Source: Roseospirillum parvum (GTDB taxonomy: Bacteria > Pseudomonadota > Alphaproteobacteria > Rhodospirillales > Rhodospirillaceae). From it: 64,000 nt of DNA. The notes beneath the pieces were generated by a model. The model ran no database searches. It was not told the DNA's origin and worked only from the letters and a program-made list of their open reading frames with translations. Positions 24,835 to 34,126 of this stretch are shown here, in pieces (position 1 is the first letter of the stretch; every line of letters begins with the position of its first letter). Location: contig NZ_FNCV01000007.1 of NCBI RefSeq assembly GCF_900100455.1, forward strand, positions 165,451 to 229,450, given 5' to 3'. Both the position numbers and the translations under genes were made by a program.

Positions 24835-26399
24835 TCGGCCATCGCCTCCCCCCAGCGACCCAGCGACACCTTGCGGGCCCGCCATGGCCGATCGCCGGTT
24901 GGCTCCTGATCGCCCTGATCGCCCTGGTCGCCGCCAGCCTGACCCGCCCGGCCGCCGCGCAGGCGGCCGACACGGCCGACCGCACGGCCGACTTCACGCG
25001 CTCCCTGACCCCGGCGGAACGCGCCTTCCTGGCCGAGGCACCGCCGATCCGCACCTGCATCGACCCCAACTGGATGCCGCTTGAGGGCATCGACGCCCAG
25101 GGCCGCCACATTGGCGTCATCGCCGACATCCTGAAGCTGATCGCCGAGCGGACCGGGCTGACCTTCCAGTTGCTGCCAACCGACAGTTGGCAGCAGTCGC
25201 TGGCCCGTTTCCAGGCCGGCGACTGCGACCTGCTGACCGCCGAGGTGGCCCTTGGCCCGCCGCCCCCGGGAACCCGCCGCACCCACCCCTACCTGCGGCT
25301 GCGCAACGTCTACGTGACCCGCCTCGAAGCCCCGTTCGAGCTGGATTTCGCGCTGCTCGCCGGGCGCTCGGTGGGTATCCCGCGCGACTATCCCACCATC
25401 GCCCCGATCCGCCAGGCCTATCCCGAGGTCGAGCTGATCGAGGTGGCCAGCGTCGCCGAGGGGCTGCTCAAGGTCTCGCGCGGCGAGCTTCATGCCTTCA
25501 CCGGCGTGCTGCCGGTGGTCAGCCTGGCCATCCAGAGGCAGGGCCTGAGCAACCTCAAGGTGGCCGGCCATCTGGACCTGGAATTCCCCGCCGCCATGGC
25601 GGTGCGGGCCGACCTGCCGTTGCTTTCGGGAATTCTCGACAAGGCGGTGGCAACCATCGCGCCACGCACCCTGAACGACTTCATGGCCCGCTGGCTGCCG
25701 GTGCGCTACGACATGCGCTGGCAGTGGATCAAGCTGGCCCCCTATGTCGTCCTGGCCCTCGTCCTGCTCGGCCTGGCCCTGTACTGGAACCGCCGCCTGC
25801 ACCGCCTGAACCAGATGCTGGACCGGGCCAACGGCGAACTGGCCCGGCGCGGCGAGACCGACCCGCTGACCGGCGCCATGAACCGCAACCACCTGCGGGA
25901 GCGGGCGCCGCTGCTGGTCGCCCTGGCCCGCCGGACCGGTCTGTCGCTGGCCGTCGCCATGTTCGACCTGGACCACTTCAAGGGCGTCAACGACAGCCAC
26001 GGCCATGCCGTCGGCGACCAGTGCCTGAAGCGCTTCGCCGACTGTCTGGCCAGCCATTTCGGCCGCGCCACCGATCTGGTGGTGCGCTACGGCGGCGAGG
26101 AATTCGCCGTGATCTGCGTCGACATGACGCCGCGCCAGATGCGCCACAGCCTGGAAGCCGTGCGCCGCGAGGTGGAAGCGCTGGAGGTGCCGGGAGCCGA
26201 CGGACAGACGGTCCGCTTCACCGTCTCGGTCGGCTTCGCGGTCTATCCGCGCACTCCCGACACCTGGGACGAGGACCTGCTGTCACCGGCCGACCGCCTG
26301 CTCTACCTGGCCAAAAGCGGCGGCCGCAACCGGGTCGAGGGCAAGATGATCGAGGCGCCCGCCGAAAGCACCGGTCGCCCCGCCCCCCACCCGCTCTGA
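24834..26399 (+). CDS. Membrane diguanylate cyclase with periplasmic substrate-binding sensor
   Basis: 521 residues if started at ATC 24834. Order: signal peptide (about 1-44, ending A-A-A-Q-A), a periplasmic solute-binding (SBP family 3) domain (about 60-295), one membrane helix (about 302-322), and a GGDEF domain (about 345-515). The active site is G-G-E-E-F (near 419-423), with D-P-L-T-G and F-D-L-D-H-F-K supporting it. An R-A-T-D inhibitory site lies five residues before it, so product feedback is likely. It should make c-di-GMP when a small solute (perhaps an amino acid) binds outside. The first ATG in frame (25074) would cut the sensor in two, so it cannot be the true start. A 20-bp duplication overlaps its stop. 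Confidence 0.8.
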   Translation: MGHRLPPATQRHLAGPPWPIAGWLLIALIALVAASLTRPAAAQAADTADRTADFTRSLTPAERAFLAEAPPIRTCIDPNWMPLEGIDAQGRHIGVIADILKLIAERTGLTFQLLPTDSWQQSLARFQAGDCDLLTAEVALGPPPPGTRRTHPYLRLRNVYVTRLEAPFELDFALLAGRSVGIPRDYPTIAPIRQAYPEVELIEVASVAEGLLKVSRGELHAFTGVLPVVSLAIQRQGLSNLKVAGHLDLEFPAAMAVRADLPLLSGILDKAVATIAPRTLNDFMARWLPVRYDMRWQWIKLAPYVVLALVLLGLALYWNRRLHRLNQMLDRANGELARRGETDPLTGAMNRNHLRERAPLLVALARRTGLSLAVAMFDLDHFKGVNDSHGHAVGDQCLKRFADCLASHFGRATDLVVRYGGEEFAVICVDMTPRQMRHSLEAVRREVEALEVPGADGQTVRFTVSVGFAVYPRTPDTWDEDLLSPADRLLYLAKSGGRNRVEGKMIEAPAESTGRPAPHPL

Positions 26400-26420
26400 C
26401 CCGCCCCCACCCGCTCTGAC
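26381..26420. repeat. 20-bp tandem duplication across a stop codon
   Basis: 26381-26400 and 26401-26420 differ at one position; both contain CCCACCCGCTCTGAC. The first copy contains the last codons and TGA of the diguanylate cyclase gene, and the second repeats them outside the gene. Confidence 0.85.
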
Positions 26421-26447
26421 CCTCCCCACCTCCCAAGGATTCCCCCC

Positions 26448-27278
26448 ATGCCCCTGCCCGCCGACCCCCTTTACCTGACCCTGCTCGCCGCCCTGCTCGC
26501 CGCCACCGGCGGCGTCGCCGGGGTGCTGGCCGGGCTGCTCGGGGTGGGCGGCGGCATCGTCATCGTGCCGGTGCTCTATCACCTGTTCGCCGCCCTGGGC
26601 ATCGAGCCCGAGGTGCGCATGCACGTTGCCGTGGCCACCTCGCTGGCCACCATCGTGCTCACCTCGATCAGTTCGGCGCGGGCCCACTGGCGGCGCGGCA
26701 GCATCGATGTCGACCTGCTGAAAAGCTGGGGCCCGTGGATCTTCCTCGGCGTGCTGGCCGGCACCGCTCTGGCGGTGATGGTCGAGGGCCGTGTGCTGTC
26801 GGCGGTGTTCGCCGTGGTCGCCCTGGCGGTGGCCGCCGACATGGCCTTCCGGCCCGAGGGCACGGCCCTCTTCAAGGGCCTGCCCCGGGGGCCGGCGCGC
26901 GTCGCCACCGCCGGCACCATCGGCGCGGTGTCGGCGATGATGGGCATCGGCGGCGGCACCCTGAGCGTGCCCACCCTGTCGCTGTGCCGCTTTCCCATCC
27001 GCCGCGCCGTCGGCACCGCCTCGGCGATCGGCCTGATCATCGCCGTGCCGGCGGTGATCGGGTTCCTCTCAAGCGGCCACGACGTCCCCGGCCGGCCACC
27101 GCTGACCCTGGGCTACGTGAACCTTCTGGGCTTCGCGCTGATCGTCCCGGCGACCGTGCTCAGCGCGCCGCTCGGCGCCCGGCTGGCCCACGCCATCAGC
27201 CCCTTGTGGCTGCGCCGCGCCTTCGCCCTCTTCCTGGCCCTGACCGGGGGGCGCATGATGATCGACCTGCTGGGCTGA
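26448..27278 (+). CDS. TauE/SafE-family anion exporter
   Basis: 276 residues, eight membrane segments in two homologous halves. Each half begins with the glycine-rich signature of the family: L-L-G-V-G-G-G-I-V-I-V-P and M-G-I-G-G-G-T-L-S-V-P. Relatives export sulfite, sulfoacetate or other organosulfonates across the inner membrane. The substrate is unknown. AAGGA lies 8 bp upstream of the ATG. It follows the diguanylate cyclase gene by 48 bp. Confidence 0.85.
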   Translation: MPLPADPLYLTLLAALLAATGGVAGVLAGLLGVGGGIVIVPVLYHLFAALGIEPEVRMHVAVATSLATIVLTSISSARAHWRRGSIDVDLLKSWGPWIFLGVLAGTALAVMVEGRVLSAVFAVVALAVAADMAFRPEGTALFKGLPRGPARVATAGTIGAVSAMMGIGGGTLSVPTLSLCRFPIRRAVGTASAIGLIIAVPAVIGFLSSGHDVPGRPPLTLGYVNLLGFALIVPATVLSAPLGARLAHAISPLWLRRAFALFLALTGGRMMIDLLG

Positions 27279-27474
27279 GCCGAAAAGGCGAAAAGGCTCT
27301 TTAATTCAGCCCCGTTTCCTGGGATCATGCGACAAACGGCGGGCTTTTCGGGATAACCCCCCGGGTGCCGCCGCCCAGACCTCGGCGAGGGGAACTGCAC
27401 GCACAGGGTGCGCCAGGCGACCCCTCAGGCGACCTCGCACCAGGATGCGCCAAACGACAAGGACCGGACAGACC

Positions 27475-27978
27475 ATGGCCCAGGCTTCCGACTCTTCCGA
27501 ACTGGTTCCGGTGCGCGAGGGCGGCCGCGCCGTCGCCACCGTGGCCGAGCAGGTCTTCGTCACCGTCTACCTGGACCGCCAGTTGTTCGGCATCCCGGTG
27601 GAGCGGGTGCAGGACATCCTGATCCCCGAGAAGATCGCCCGCATCCCCCTGGCCCCGCCCGAGGTGGAAGGCGCCATCAACCTGCGCGGGCGCATCGTCA
27701 CCGTGATCAACGTGCGCACCCGCCTTGGCCTGCCGCCGAAAAAGGGCGGCCCCGGCAAGCCGATGTGCGTCACCGTGGAAATGGGCCAGGAGCTGTACAG
27801 CCTGCGCGTCGACGCGGTGGGCAACGTGCAGAGCCTGCCGCTCAAACGCATCGAGCCCAACCCCTCGACCCTTGATCCCCGCTGGCGCGCCATCTCCGGC
27901 GGCGTCTGCCGGGTCGAGGGCGAGCTGATGGTGGTGCTCGAGATCGACCAGCTGCTCGACTTCCAGAACGCCGCCTGA
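27475..27978 (+). CDS. cheW: CheW chemotaxis adaptor
   Basis: 167 residues. CheW couples chemoreceptors to the kinase CheA at the cell pole. The two SH3-like lobes are visible from V-T-V-Y-L-D-R-Q-L-F-G-I-P-V, and the receptor/CheA contact region contains N-L-R-G-R-I-V-T-V-I-N. A 25-residue leader precedes the core. There are no other che genes here, so this is an orphan or auxiliary CheW. The stop is 7 bp before chrA. The start 27475 is preferred to an ATG ten codons upstream. Confidence 0.9.
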   Translation: MAQASDSSELVPVREGGRAVATVAEQVFVTVYLDRQLFGIPVERVQDILIPEKIARIPLAPPEVEGAINLRGRIVTVINVRTRLGLPPKKGGPGKPMCVTVEMGQELYSLRVDAVGNVQSLPLKRIEPNPSTLDPRWRAISGGVCRVEGELMVVLEIDQLLDFQNAA

Positions 27979-27985
27979 GCCGGCC

Positions 27986-29224
27986 ATGCGCCACCCCACC
28001 CCATCTCCAGGCTCCCTCCTGGAGGTGGGCCGGGTTTTTCTTGCCCTCGGCCTGACCTCCTTCGGCGGCCCGGTGGCCCATCTCGGCTACTTCCGGCAGG
28101 CCTTTGTGGAGCGGCGCGGCTGGCTGTCCGACGCCGCCTACGCCGATCTGGTCGCCCTGGCCCAGTTCCTGCCCGGCCCCGCCTCGTCGCAGGTCGGCAT
28201 GGCCATCGGCCTGATGCGCGCCGGCCTGCCCGGCCTGCTGATGGCGTGGCTCGCCTTCACCCTGCCCTCGGCCCTGCTCATGCTCGGCTTCGCCTACGGC
28301 ACCGTCTGGCTGGCCCCGGAGGCCGGCGCCGGCTGGGTCGCCGGCCTGAAAGCCGCCGCCGTCGCCGTGGTCGCCCATGCCGTGCTCGGGCTGGCGCGCA
28401 GCCTGACCCCCGATCGCCAGCGGGCGACCATCGCCGGCCTCGGCCTGGCCGGCGCCCTGCTCCTGCCCCCCCTCCTCGGCAGCGCCCCGCTGGCCCAGGT
28501 GACGGTCATCCTGGGCGGCGCCCTGATCGGCTTGATCTGGCTGAAACCGCCCGACACCACCCCACCCGACGGCCCCGACCCACACCCCCCGGTGGGCAAG
28601 GCCCTGGCCGCCATCTGTCTGGCCCTGTTCGCCCTGATCCTGCTCGCCCTGCCACTGGCCGCCCGCCTCGCCCCCGGCGAGGCCGGCACCCTGCTGAGTG
28701 TCGCCGACTCGTTCTATCGCGCCGGCTCGCTGGTCTTCGGCGGCGGTCACGTGGTGCTGCCCCTGCTCCAGGCCGAGGTGGTCGATCCCGGGCTGGTCGA
28801 GCGCGGCACCTTCCTGGCCGGCTACGGCGCCGCCCAGGCGGTGCCCGGGCCGCTGTTCACCTTCGCCGCCTTCCTCGGCGCCGTGCTCACCCCAGACCCC
28901 GGCGGCCCGGCCCTCGGCCCGCTCGGCGCGGCGGTCGCCCTGGGCGCCATCTTCCTGCCCTCGGGCCTGCTCATCATCGGCGGCCTGCCACTGTGGAACC
29001 GCCTGCGCCAAGCCCCCCAGGCCCGCCAGACCCTGATGGGCGTCAACGCCGCCGTGGTCGGCCTGCTCGCCGCCGCCCTCTACGACCCGGTGTTCACCTC
29101 GGGCATCACCAGCCCCCAAACCCTGACCCTGGCCGCCGCCGCCCTGATCGCCCTCAATAACTGGAACCTGCCCGCCTGGACCGTCGTCGCCACCTGCGCC
29201 CTGATCGGCACCCTCAGCCTGTGA
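27986..29224 (+). CDS. chrA: Chromate transporter ChrA (long, two-domain)
   Basis: 412 residues, about ten to twelve membrane helices. Two ChrA halves are present: N-terminal L-T-S-F-G-G-P-V-A-H-L-G-Y with L-P-G-P-A-S-S-Q, and C-terminal L-V-F-G-G-G-H-V-V-L-P-L-L with V-P-G-P-L-F-T-F. The family exports chromate, probably with protons. It starts 7 bp after cheW, an unusual pairing. It ends in convergent element C. Confidence 0.9.
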   Translation: MRHPTPSPGSLLEVGRVFLALGLTSFGGPVAHLGYFRQAFVERRGWLSDAAYADLVALAQFLPGPASSQVGMAIGLMRAGLPGLLMAWLAFTLPSALLMLGFAYGTVWLAPEAGAGWVAGLKAAAVAVVAHAVLGLARSLTPDRQRATIAGLGLAGALLLPPLLGSAPLAQVTVILGGALIGLIWLKPPDTTPPDGPDPHPPVGKALAAICLALFALILLALPLAARLAPGEAGTLLSVADSFYRAGSLVFGGGHVVLPLLQAEVVDPGLVERGTFLAGYGAAQAVPGPLFTFAAFLGAVLTPDPGGPALGPLGAAVALGAIFLPSGLLIIGGLPLWNRLRQAPQARQTLMGVNAAVVGLLAAALYDPVFTSGITSPQTLTLAAAALIALNNWNLPAWTVVATCALIGTLSL

Positions 29225-29253
29225 GCCCCGGCACCGCCGTGCCCGGCGTCATG

Positions 29254-29436
29254 CAAAGGGGCGCTGCCCCTTTGAACCCCGCTGGGGAGGCCGGGGGCCT
29301 CCCCAGACCCCACCATGAATCAAAACCCCACCCAGGGGGGCTTGCCCCCCCTGGGTGGGGTTTTAAGTCACGGCGGGGGTCCGGGGGGGCCCCTGGTCCC
29401 CCCGGCGGGGGTTCCAAGGGGGCAGCGCCCCCTTGG
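29254..29436. repeat. Convergent-gene palindromic element C
   Basis: 183 bp between the stops of chrA and the MBL hydrolase. It has the short form of the central hairpin: a perfect 19-bp stem (29322-29340 with 29346-29364), loop CTTGC. The flanks match elements A, B, D and E. Confidence 0.85.
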
Positions 29437-29467
29437 CGTGACGCCCGGGCACGACGGCGCCGGGGGC

Positions 29468-30187
29468 TCAGAGTTGGGAGCGGATCGTCTGCCACCAGGG
29501 TTTGGCTTGGGCGGTGGTCCACGAGGGGCCGTGGCCGCTGAACAGGCGGGCTTCGGCGGGCAGGGAGTCGAGCAGGTGGTCGATGGAGTTGACCAGGGTC
29601 GGGCCGTCGCCGCCGGGCAGGTCGACCCGGCCGACGCCTTGATTGAACAGGGTGTCGCCGGTCAGCACCAGGGGGCTGGGGTCGTTGTCGCCGCTGGCGA
29701 AGACGAAGCAGACGCCGCCGGAGGTATGGCCGGGGGTGGGGATCAGGGTGATCTCGGCCGGTCCCAGGGTCAGTCGGCTGTGGGTGTCGAATTCTTCCGG
29801 CTGGCTGGGCAGGGTCAGCGGCTGGCCCATCATGCGGGCCAGTTCGGGGGCCAGTTTGAAGTTGGGCATTTCGTCGCGGTGCAGGCGGACCGGCACCCGG
29901 CAGGTCTGTTGCACCTCGGCGCAGCCGCTGATGTGGTCGGGGTGGGCGTGGGTCAGCCAGATGGCCTGGATGGCCGCCCCCTCGCCGCCTTTCGCCTTGG
30001 CCTGGGCCTCGGCCGCCTGGAGGATACGGTCGGCCGAGGTGCCGGGATCGACCACCACCTGGGCGCCCGAGGGATCGTGGCGGATGATGTAGGCGTTCTG
30101 GTACCACGGCGGGGCGCTGACCACCGTGCTGAGGGTGAAGTCACCGGCCGTGATGGGAGTGTCGGTGCCGTCGAGGGGCTGGGCCAT
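29468..30187 (-). CDS. Metallo-beta-lactamase-fold hydrolase (glyoxalase II-like)
   Basis: 239 residues. The metal ligands are L-T-H-A-H-P-D-H, then later P-G-H-T-S-G and T-G-D-T-L-F, and finally H-G-P near the end. The pattern matches small thiolesterases such as glyoxalase II-like enzymes, with two zinc (or iron) ions. It is cytoplasmic, with no signal peptide. The substrate is unknown. It is first in a minus-strand group with an exported protein and a GGCT-like protein upstream. Confidence 0.88.
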   Translation of the reverse strand: MAQPLDGTDTPITAGDFTLSTVVSAPPWYQNAYIIRHDPSGAQVVVDPGTSADRILQAAEAQAKAKGGEGAAIQAIWLTHAHPDHISGCAEVQQTCRVPVRLHRDEMPNFKLAPELARMMGQPLTLPSQPEEFDTHSRLTLGPAEITLIPTPGHTSGGVCFVFASGDNDPSPLVLTGDTLFNQGVGRVDLPGGDGPTLVNSIDHLLDSLPAEARLFSGHGPSWTTAQAKPWWQTIRSQL

Positions 30188-30219
30188 GGCGGGCGCCTCC
30201 GAGGCGGGGGGTGGGGGAA

Positions 30220-30693
30220 TCAGAAGCCCTGGCGCAACAGGCGGTCCAGGTCGGCGGCCAGGGCGACGACGTCGACCTGGCTGGCCGGGTCGAAGAACAG
30301 CTCGAAGATCAGCGTGCCGTCGCTTTGCAGCATCAGGTAGGGCTCGCCGGCCAGATAGGCGTGGCGGAACACCACCTGACGCACTTGGCCGGCCAGCAGG
30401 CGGTCGCCACCGGGCTGGGCGCACAGCATGTTGGCCGCCTGGGCCAGACTGTCGGCGCCGAGCACGCCCAGGGCGTGCAGGGTCTGCGGCCCGGCCCCGC
30501 CCAGGCTGCTTTCATCGACCGTCAACGGCAGCGAGGTGCCGCAGGCCAGGGCGATGTCGCCCTCGGCCTGGCTCAGGGCGCCGCCCAGGCCGGCCAGCCC
30601 GGGCTCGGCGGCCCGAGGGGTGCCGGCCGAAGCGATCGTCAGCAGCAGGCCGAGCAGCAGGGTGGAGGCCGTGAAACGCAGCCGTTCAGCCAT
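30220..30693 (-). CDS. Exported protein, unknown function
   Basis: 157 residues with a signal peptide (about 1-28, L-L-L-G-L-L-L-T-I then A-A). The mature part has two cysteines (L-A-C-G and M-L-C-A) that could form a disulfide. There is no recognisable catalytic motif. I started it at 30693, which gives a short leader; this overlaps the upstream gene's stop by 8 bp (30686-30693), consistent with translational coupling. Confidence 0.6.
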   Translation of the reverse strand: MAERLRFTASTLLLGLLLTIASAGTPRAAEPGLAGLGGALSQAEGDIALACGTSLPLTVDESSLGGAGPQTLHALGVLGADSLAQAANMLCAQPGGDRLLAGQVRQVVFRHAYLAGEPYLMLQSDGTLIFELFFDPASQVDVVALAADLDRLLRQGF

Positions 30694-31225
30694 GGCCGCG
30701 GCGCGACCCGGTGTGAAGGCCATTGGCGGTCATCTCGGCGAGGCGGATTTCGGCCCGGTCCTTGATGTCGGGCCACAGGGCATCGACCTCGGCGCAGGAC
30801 AGCTTGCCGTAGTAGCCCATGTACTCGGCGGCCCACAGCAGGGTCAGCGGCTTTTCGTCGCGCGCCCAGGCGGCGTGGTCCCAGGGCTCCAGGCTGTCGC
30901 GGATCTTCAGGGTGGAGAGGAAGACGTGGGCCGTCATCGGCCAGCCGGTGTCGTCCTCCACCTCGATCGGGTAGAGGCGGTATTCGTCCTCGTCCTCGAA
31001 GAAGTTGAGGCGCGCCACGTCGGCTTCGGACAGGCCTTCGACCACAGTCCCCTCGACCACCCCTTGCGGCTCGGGCTTGAGGAAGGGGAAGCTTTCGCCG
31101 GCGGCGCGGTGGCGCACATAGCCGCGCAGGCGGGCCGGGCGCGGCCGGCTGTCGCCCACCGGCCGGTCGAGAACCAGGGCCAGCAGGTCAACATCCATCA
31201 AGGTACCGAAGAAGAACAGGCGCAT
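30686..31225 (-). CDS. Gamma-glutamylcyclotransferase (AIG2)-like protein
   Basis: 179 residues. The N-terminal F-F-F-G-T-L-M-D is the GGCT/AIG2 binding-site motif (Y/F-G-S/T-L), and an acidic stretch L-N-F-F-E-D-E-D-E-Y includes the expected catalytic glutamate. GGCT-fold enzymes open gamma-glutamyl bonds, as in glutathione breakdown; AIG2-like members have other or unknown substrates. AAGGGG is well placed before the ATG at 31225. It overlaps the exported-protein gene by 8 bp. Confidence 0.75.
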   Translation of the reverse strand: MRLFFFGTLMDVDLLALVLDRPVGDSRPRPARLRGYVRHRAAGESFPFLKPEPQGVVEGTVVEGLSEADVARLNFFEDEDEYRLYPIEVEDDTGWPMTAHVFLSTLKIRDSLEPWDHAAWARDEKPLTLLWAAEYMGYYGKLSCAEVDALWPDIKDRAEIRLAEMTANGLHTGSRRGHG

Positions 31226-31367
31226 CGGCGTCACCCCTTTCCAGGGCAGCCGCCCCGGGGACGCACGCCGGGGCCGGGCGGTCGAAACGGCGGGACCAAA
31301 GGGGGTCATGTATTCGTTTCCGGGGTCGGGAATCAAGGGACAATGCAGCGCCGCCCCCGGCTTTCGC

Positions 31368-31760
31368 TCAAGGGTCGGCCGGCTGTGCGGGACGCGGGCG
31401 GCCTTCGCCGTCGATGGCGACGAAGGTGAACACGCCTTCGGTCACCTTCAGCGTGGTCTGCCCCGAATCGCGGCGCACCCAGGCCTCGACCAGCACCGTC
31501 ATGCTGCTCCGCCCGACCCGCTTCATGTCGGCGTAGCAGCTCAGCTCGTCGCCCACGTAGACCGGCTTGTGGAAGGTCATCGAATCGACCGCCACGGTGG
31601 CCACCCGGCCGCGGCTGTGATGGCGGGCGTGGGTGCCACCGGCCAGATCCATCTGGCCGAGCAGCCAGCCGCCGAAGATGTCGCCCGCCGGGTTGGTGTC
31701 GGCGGGCATGGCGATGGTTCTCAGGGCGAGCGTGCCGTGTGGTGCGTCGTCGGTGGTCAT
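31368..31760 (-). CDS. yciA: Acyl-CoA thioesterase YciA
   Basis: 130 residues, a single hotdog fold. The YciA signature is nearly intact: L-R-T-I-A-M-P-A-D-T-N, G-D-I-F-G-G-W-L-L-G-Q-M-D (the catalytic Asp and helix), and V-D-S-M-T-F-H-K-P-V. It forms hexamers and hydrolyses many acyl-CoAs to free fatty acids and CoA. It is divergent from parE with 105 bp between them. Confidence 0.9.
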   Translation of the reverse strand: MTTDDAPHGTLALRTIAMPADTNPAGDIFGGWLLGQMDLAGGTHARHHSRGRVATVAVDSMTFHKPVYVGDELSCYADMKRVGRSSMTVLVEAWVRRDSGQTTLKVTEGVFTFVAIDGEGRPRPAQPADP

Positions 31761-31865
31761 GGTTTTCGTCCCCCACAAGATGTTGTAAGAAGTGGAGGCG
31801 ACCCTACCGCATTTCCCGGCCGGTTGTCGCCTGTGCCGACTGCCTCTTGCCCTTGATCGAGACCC

Positions 31866-33860
31866 ATGACCGACCTGTTCCAGAACGCTCCCGCGGCCAC
31901 CAATGCCCACTACACCGCCCAGGACATCGAGGTGCTGGAGGGCCTGGAGCCGGTGCGCCGCCGCCCCGGCATGTACATCGGCGGCACCGACGACAAGGCC
32001 ATGCACCACCTGATCGCCGAGGTGCTGGACAACGCCATGGACGAGGCGGTGGCCGGGCACGCCAGCGTCATCGACCTGGAGCTTTCGGCCGACAACATGG
32101 TGACCGTGCGCGACAACGGGCGCGGCATTCCCATCGACCCGCACCCGCGCTTTCCCGACAAATCGGCGCTGGAGGTGATCCTCACCACCCTGCACGCCGG
32201 CGGCAAGTTCGGCGGCGGGGCCTACAAGGTGTCGGGCGGCCTGCACGGGGTGGGCGTCTCGGTGGTCAACGCCCTGTCGGAGCACCTGGAGGTGGAGGTG
32301 GCCCGCGAGCGCACCCTGTGGAGCCAGAGCTTCGCCAAGGGCGCCCCCCAGGGCCCCCTGAGCAAGCTGGGGGCGGTCTCCAACCGGCGCGGCACGGTGG
32401 TGCGCTTCCGCCCCGATCCGCAGATTTTCGGCCCCCGGGCCCGCTTCAAGCCGGGCACCGTCTATCGCATGGCGCGCTCCAAGGCCTATCTGTTCCGGGG
32501 CGTGCGGCTGCGCTGGCGCTGCCCCGAGGAGATGGTCGCCGACGACGCGACAACCCCGGCCGAGGCCGAGCTGCATTTTCCCAACGGCCTCTCCGACCAC
32601 TTGGCCGAGACCCTGAAAGGCCGCCCCACCCTGACCCCCACCCCGTTCGCCGGGCAGGCCGCCCTGGCCGACGACATGGGCAGCGTGGAATGGGCCCTGG
32701 CCTGGCCCGACGACGAGACCGGCTTCCTCAACAGCTACTGCAACACCGTGCCGACTCCCGAAGGCGGCACCCACGAAACCGGCCTGCGCAACGCCCTCAC
32801 CCGCTCGCTGCGCGCCTTCGGGGAGATGGTCGGGGTGAAGAAGGCGGCCAACATCACCGCCGACGACCTGCTGGGCGGCGCGGCGGCGATGCTCTCGCTG
32901 TTCCTGCGCGAGCCCCAGTTCCAGGGCCAGACCAAGGAAAAGCTGGCCAGCGGCGAAGCCACCCGGCTGGTCGAGCAGGCGGTGCGCGACCACTTCGACC
33001 ACTGGCTGTCCGGCGATTCGGAAGCCGCCAAGGCGCTGCTGGCCAGGACCATGGAACGGGCCGAGGCACGCCAGCGCAAGAAGGCCGACCGCGAAACCCT
33101 GCGCAAGACCGCCACCAAGCGCCTGCGCCTGCCCGGCAAGCTGGCCGACTGCTCGCGCTCGACGCGGGAGGGCAGCGAAATCTTCATCGTCGAGGGCGAT
33201 TCGGCCGGCGGCTCGGCCAAGCAGGCGCGGCGCCGCGAAACCCAGGCCGTGCTCCCCCTGCGCGGCAAGATCCTCAACGTCGCCTCGGCCACCCGCGACA
33301 AGCTGAAGGCCAACCAGGAACTGTCCGACCTGACCGAGGCCCTGGGCTGCGGCATCGGCAGCGCCTTCGACCTCGCCCGGCTGCGCTACGACAAGGTCAT
33401 CATCATGTGCGACGCCGACGTGGACGGGGCCCACATCGCCAGCCTCTTGATGACCTTCTTCTACCGCGAAATGCCCGGACTGGTCGCCGCCGGACACCTC
33501 TACCTGGCCATGCCGCCGCTCTACCGCCTCACCGTCGGCAGCCACAGCGTCTACGCCCGCGACGACGTGCACAAGGAAGAGCTGATGACCCAGCCGCCCT
33601 TCGCCGGCAAAAAAACCGTCGAGGTCAGCCGCTTCAAGGGCCTCGGCGAAATGCCCCCGGTCCAGCTCAAAAACACCACCATGGACCCGGCCAAACGCAC
33701 CCTGCTCAAAGTCACCCTGCCCCAAGGCGCCAGCGAGGAAGCCCACGCCGAAAGCCGACACACCGCCGACCTGGTCGAACAACTGATGGGCCGCAAACCA
33801 GAAGCCCGCTTCGCCTACATCCAACAAAACGCCCAATTCGTCGAAACACTCGACATCTGA
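31866..33860 (+). CDS. parE: DNA topoisomerase IV subunit B
   Basis: 664 residues. It is the ATPase subunit that unlinks daughter chromosomes with ParC. Motifs: R-R-R-P-G-M-Y-I-G-G-T near residue 35, the ATP-binding G-L-H-G-V-G, the TOPRIM E-G-D-S-A-G-G-S, P-L-R-G-K-I-L-N-V and the D-A-D-V-D-G motif. The size and absence of the GyrB tail insertion favour ParE over GyrB. It ends before element D, converging on cbbR. Confidence 0.93.
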   Translation: MTDLFQNAPAATNAHYTAQDIEVLEGLEPVRRRPGMYIGGTDDKAMHHLIAEVLDNAMDEAVAGHASVIDLELSADNMVTVRDNGRGIPIDPHPRFPDKSALEVILTTLHAGGKFGGGAYKVSGGLHGVGVSVVNALSEHLEVEVARERTLWSQSFAKGAPQGPLSKLGAVSNRRGTVVRFRPDPQIFGPRARFKPGTVYRMARSKAYLFRGVRLRWRCPEEMVADDATTPAEAELHFPNGLSDHLAETLKGRPTLTPTPFAGQAALADDMGSVEWALAWPDDETGFLNSYCNTVPTPEGGTHETGLRNALTRSLRAFGEMVGVKKAANITADDLLGGAAAMLSLFLREPQFQGQTKEKLASGEATRLVEQAVRDHFDHWLSGDSEAAKALLARTMERAEARQRKKADRETLRKTATKRLRLPGKLADCSRSTREGSEIFIVEGDSAGGSAKQARRRETQAVLPLRGKILNVASATRDKLKANQELSDLTEALGCGIGSAFDLARLRYDKVIIMCDADVDGAHIASLLMTFFYREMPGLVAAGHLYLAMPPLYRLTVGSHSVYARDDVHKEELMTQPPFAGKKTVEVSRFKGLGEMPPVQLKNTTMDPAKRTLLKVTLPQGASEEAHAESRHTADLVEQLMGRKPEARFAYIQQNAQFVETLDI

Positions 33861-33891
33861 CCCGCCGGCTCCGGCGCTTGCCGAAACACGT

Positions 33892-34096
33892 CAAAGGGGC
33901 GCCGCCCCTTTGAAATCCCCGCTGGGGAGGCCGGGGGGCCTCCCCAGACCCCACCATGAGTCAAAGCCGTGAAGAGGGGGGTAGCCGAGCGCGTGCGCTC
34001 GGCTACCCCCCTCTTCACGGCTTTAAGTCGCGGCGGGGGTCCGGGGGGACCCCTGGTCCCCCCGGCGGGGGTTCCAAGGGGGCAGCGCCCCCTTGG
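33892..34096. repeat. Convergent-gene palindromic element D
   Basis: 205 bp between the stops of parE and cbbR. The central 29-bp stem (33963-33991 with 33996-34024, loop CGTG) equals that of element A except for one base pair, which is changed on both arms (T-A to G-C), a compensatory change. Confidence 0.88.
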
Positions 34097-34126
34097 CCTG
34101 CCTCGACAGGCGCCGGTGCGGGCGGG

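Noticed and set aside
25074..26399. ATG at 25074 as the start of the diguanylate cyclase
   Set aside because: It would remove the signal peptide and the first strand of the sensor domain, which are encoded in frame upstream.
31739..33913. 724-codon plus-strand frame over parE
   Set aside because: It is the shadow of parE in another frame; the ParE motifs are in the frame starting at 31866.
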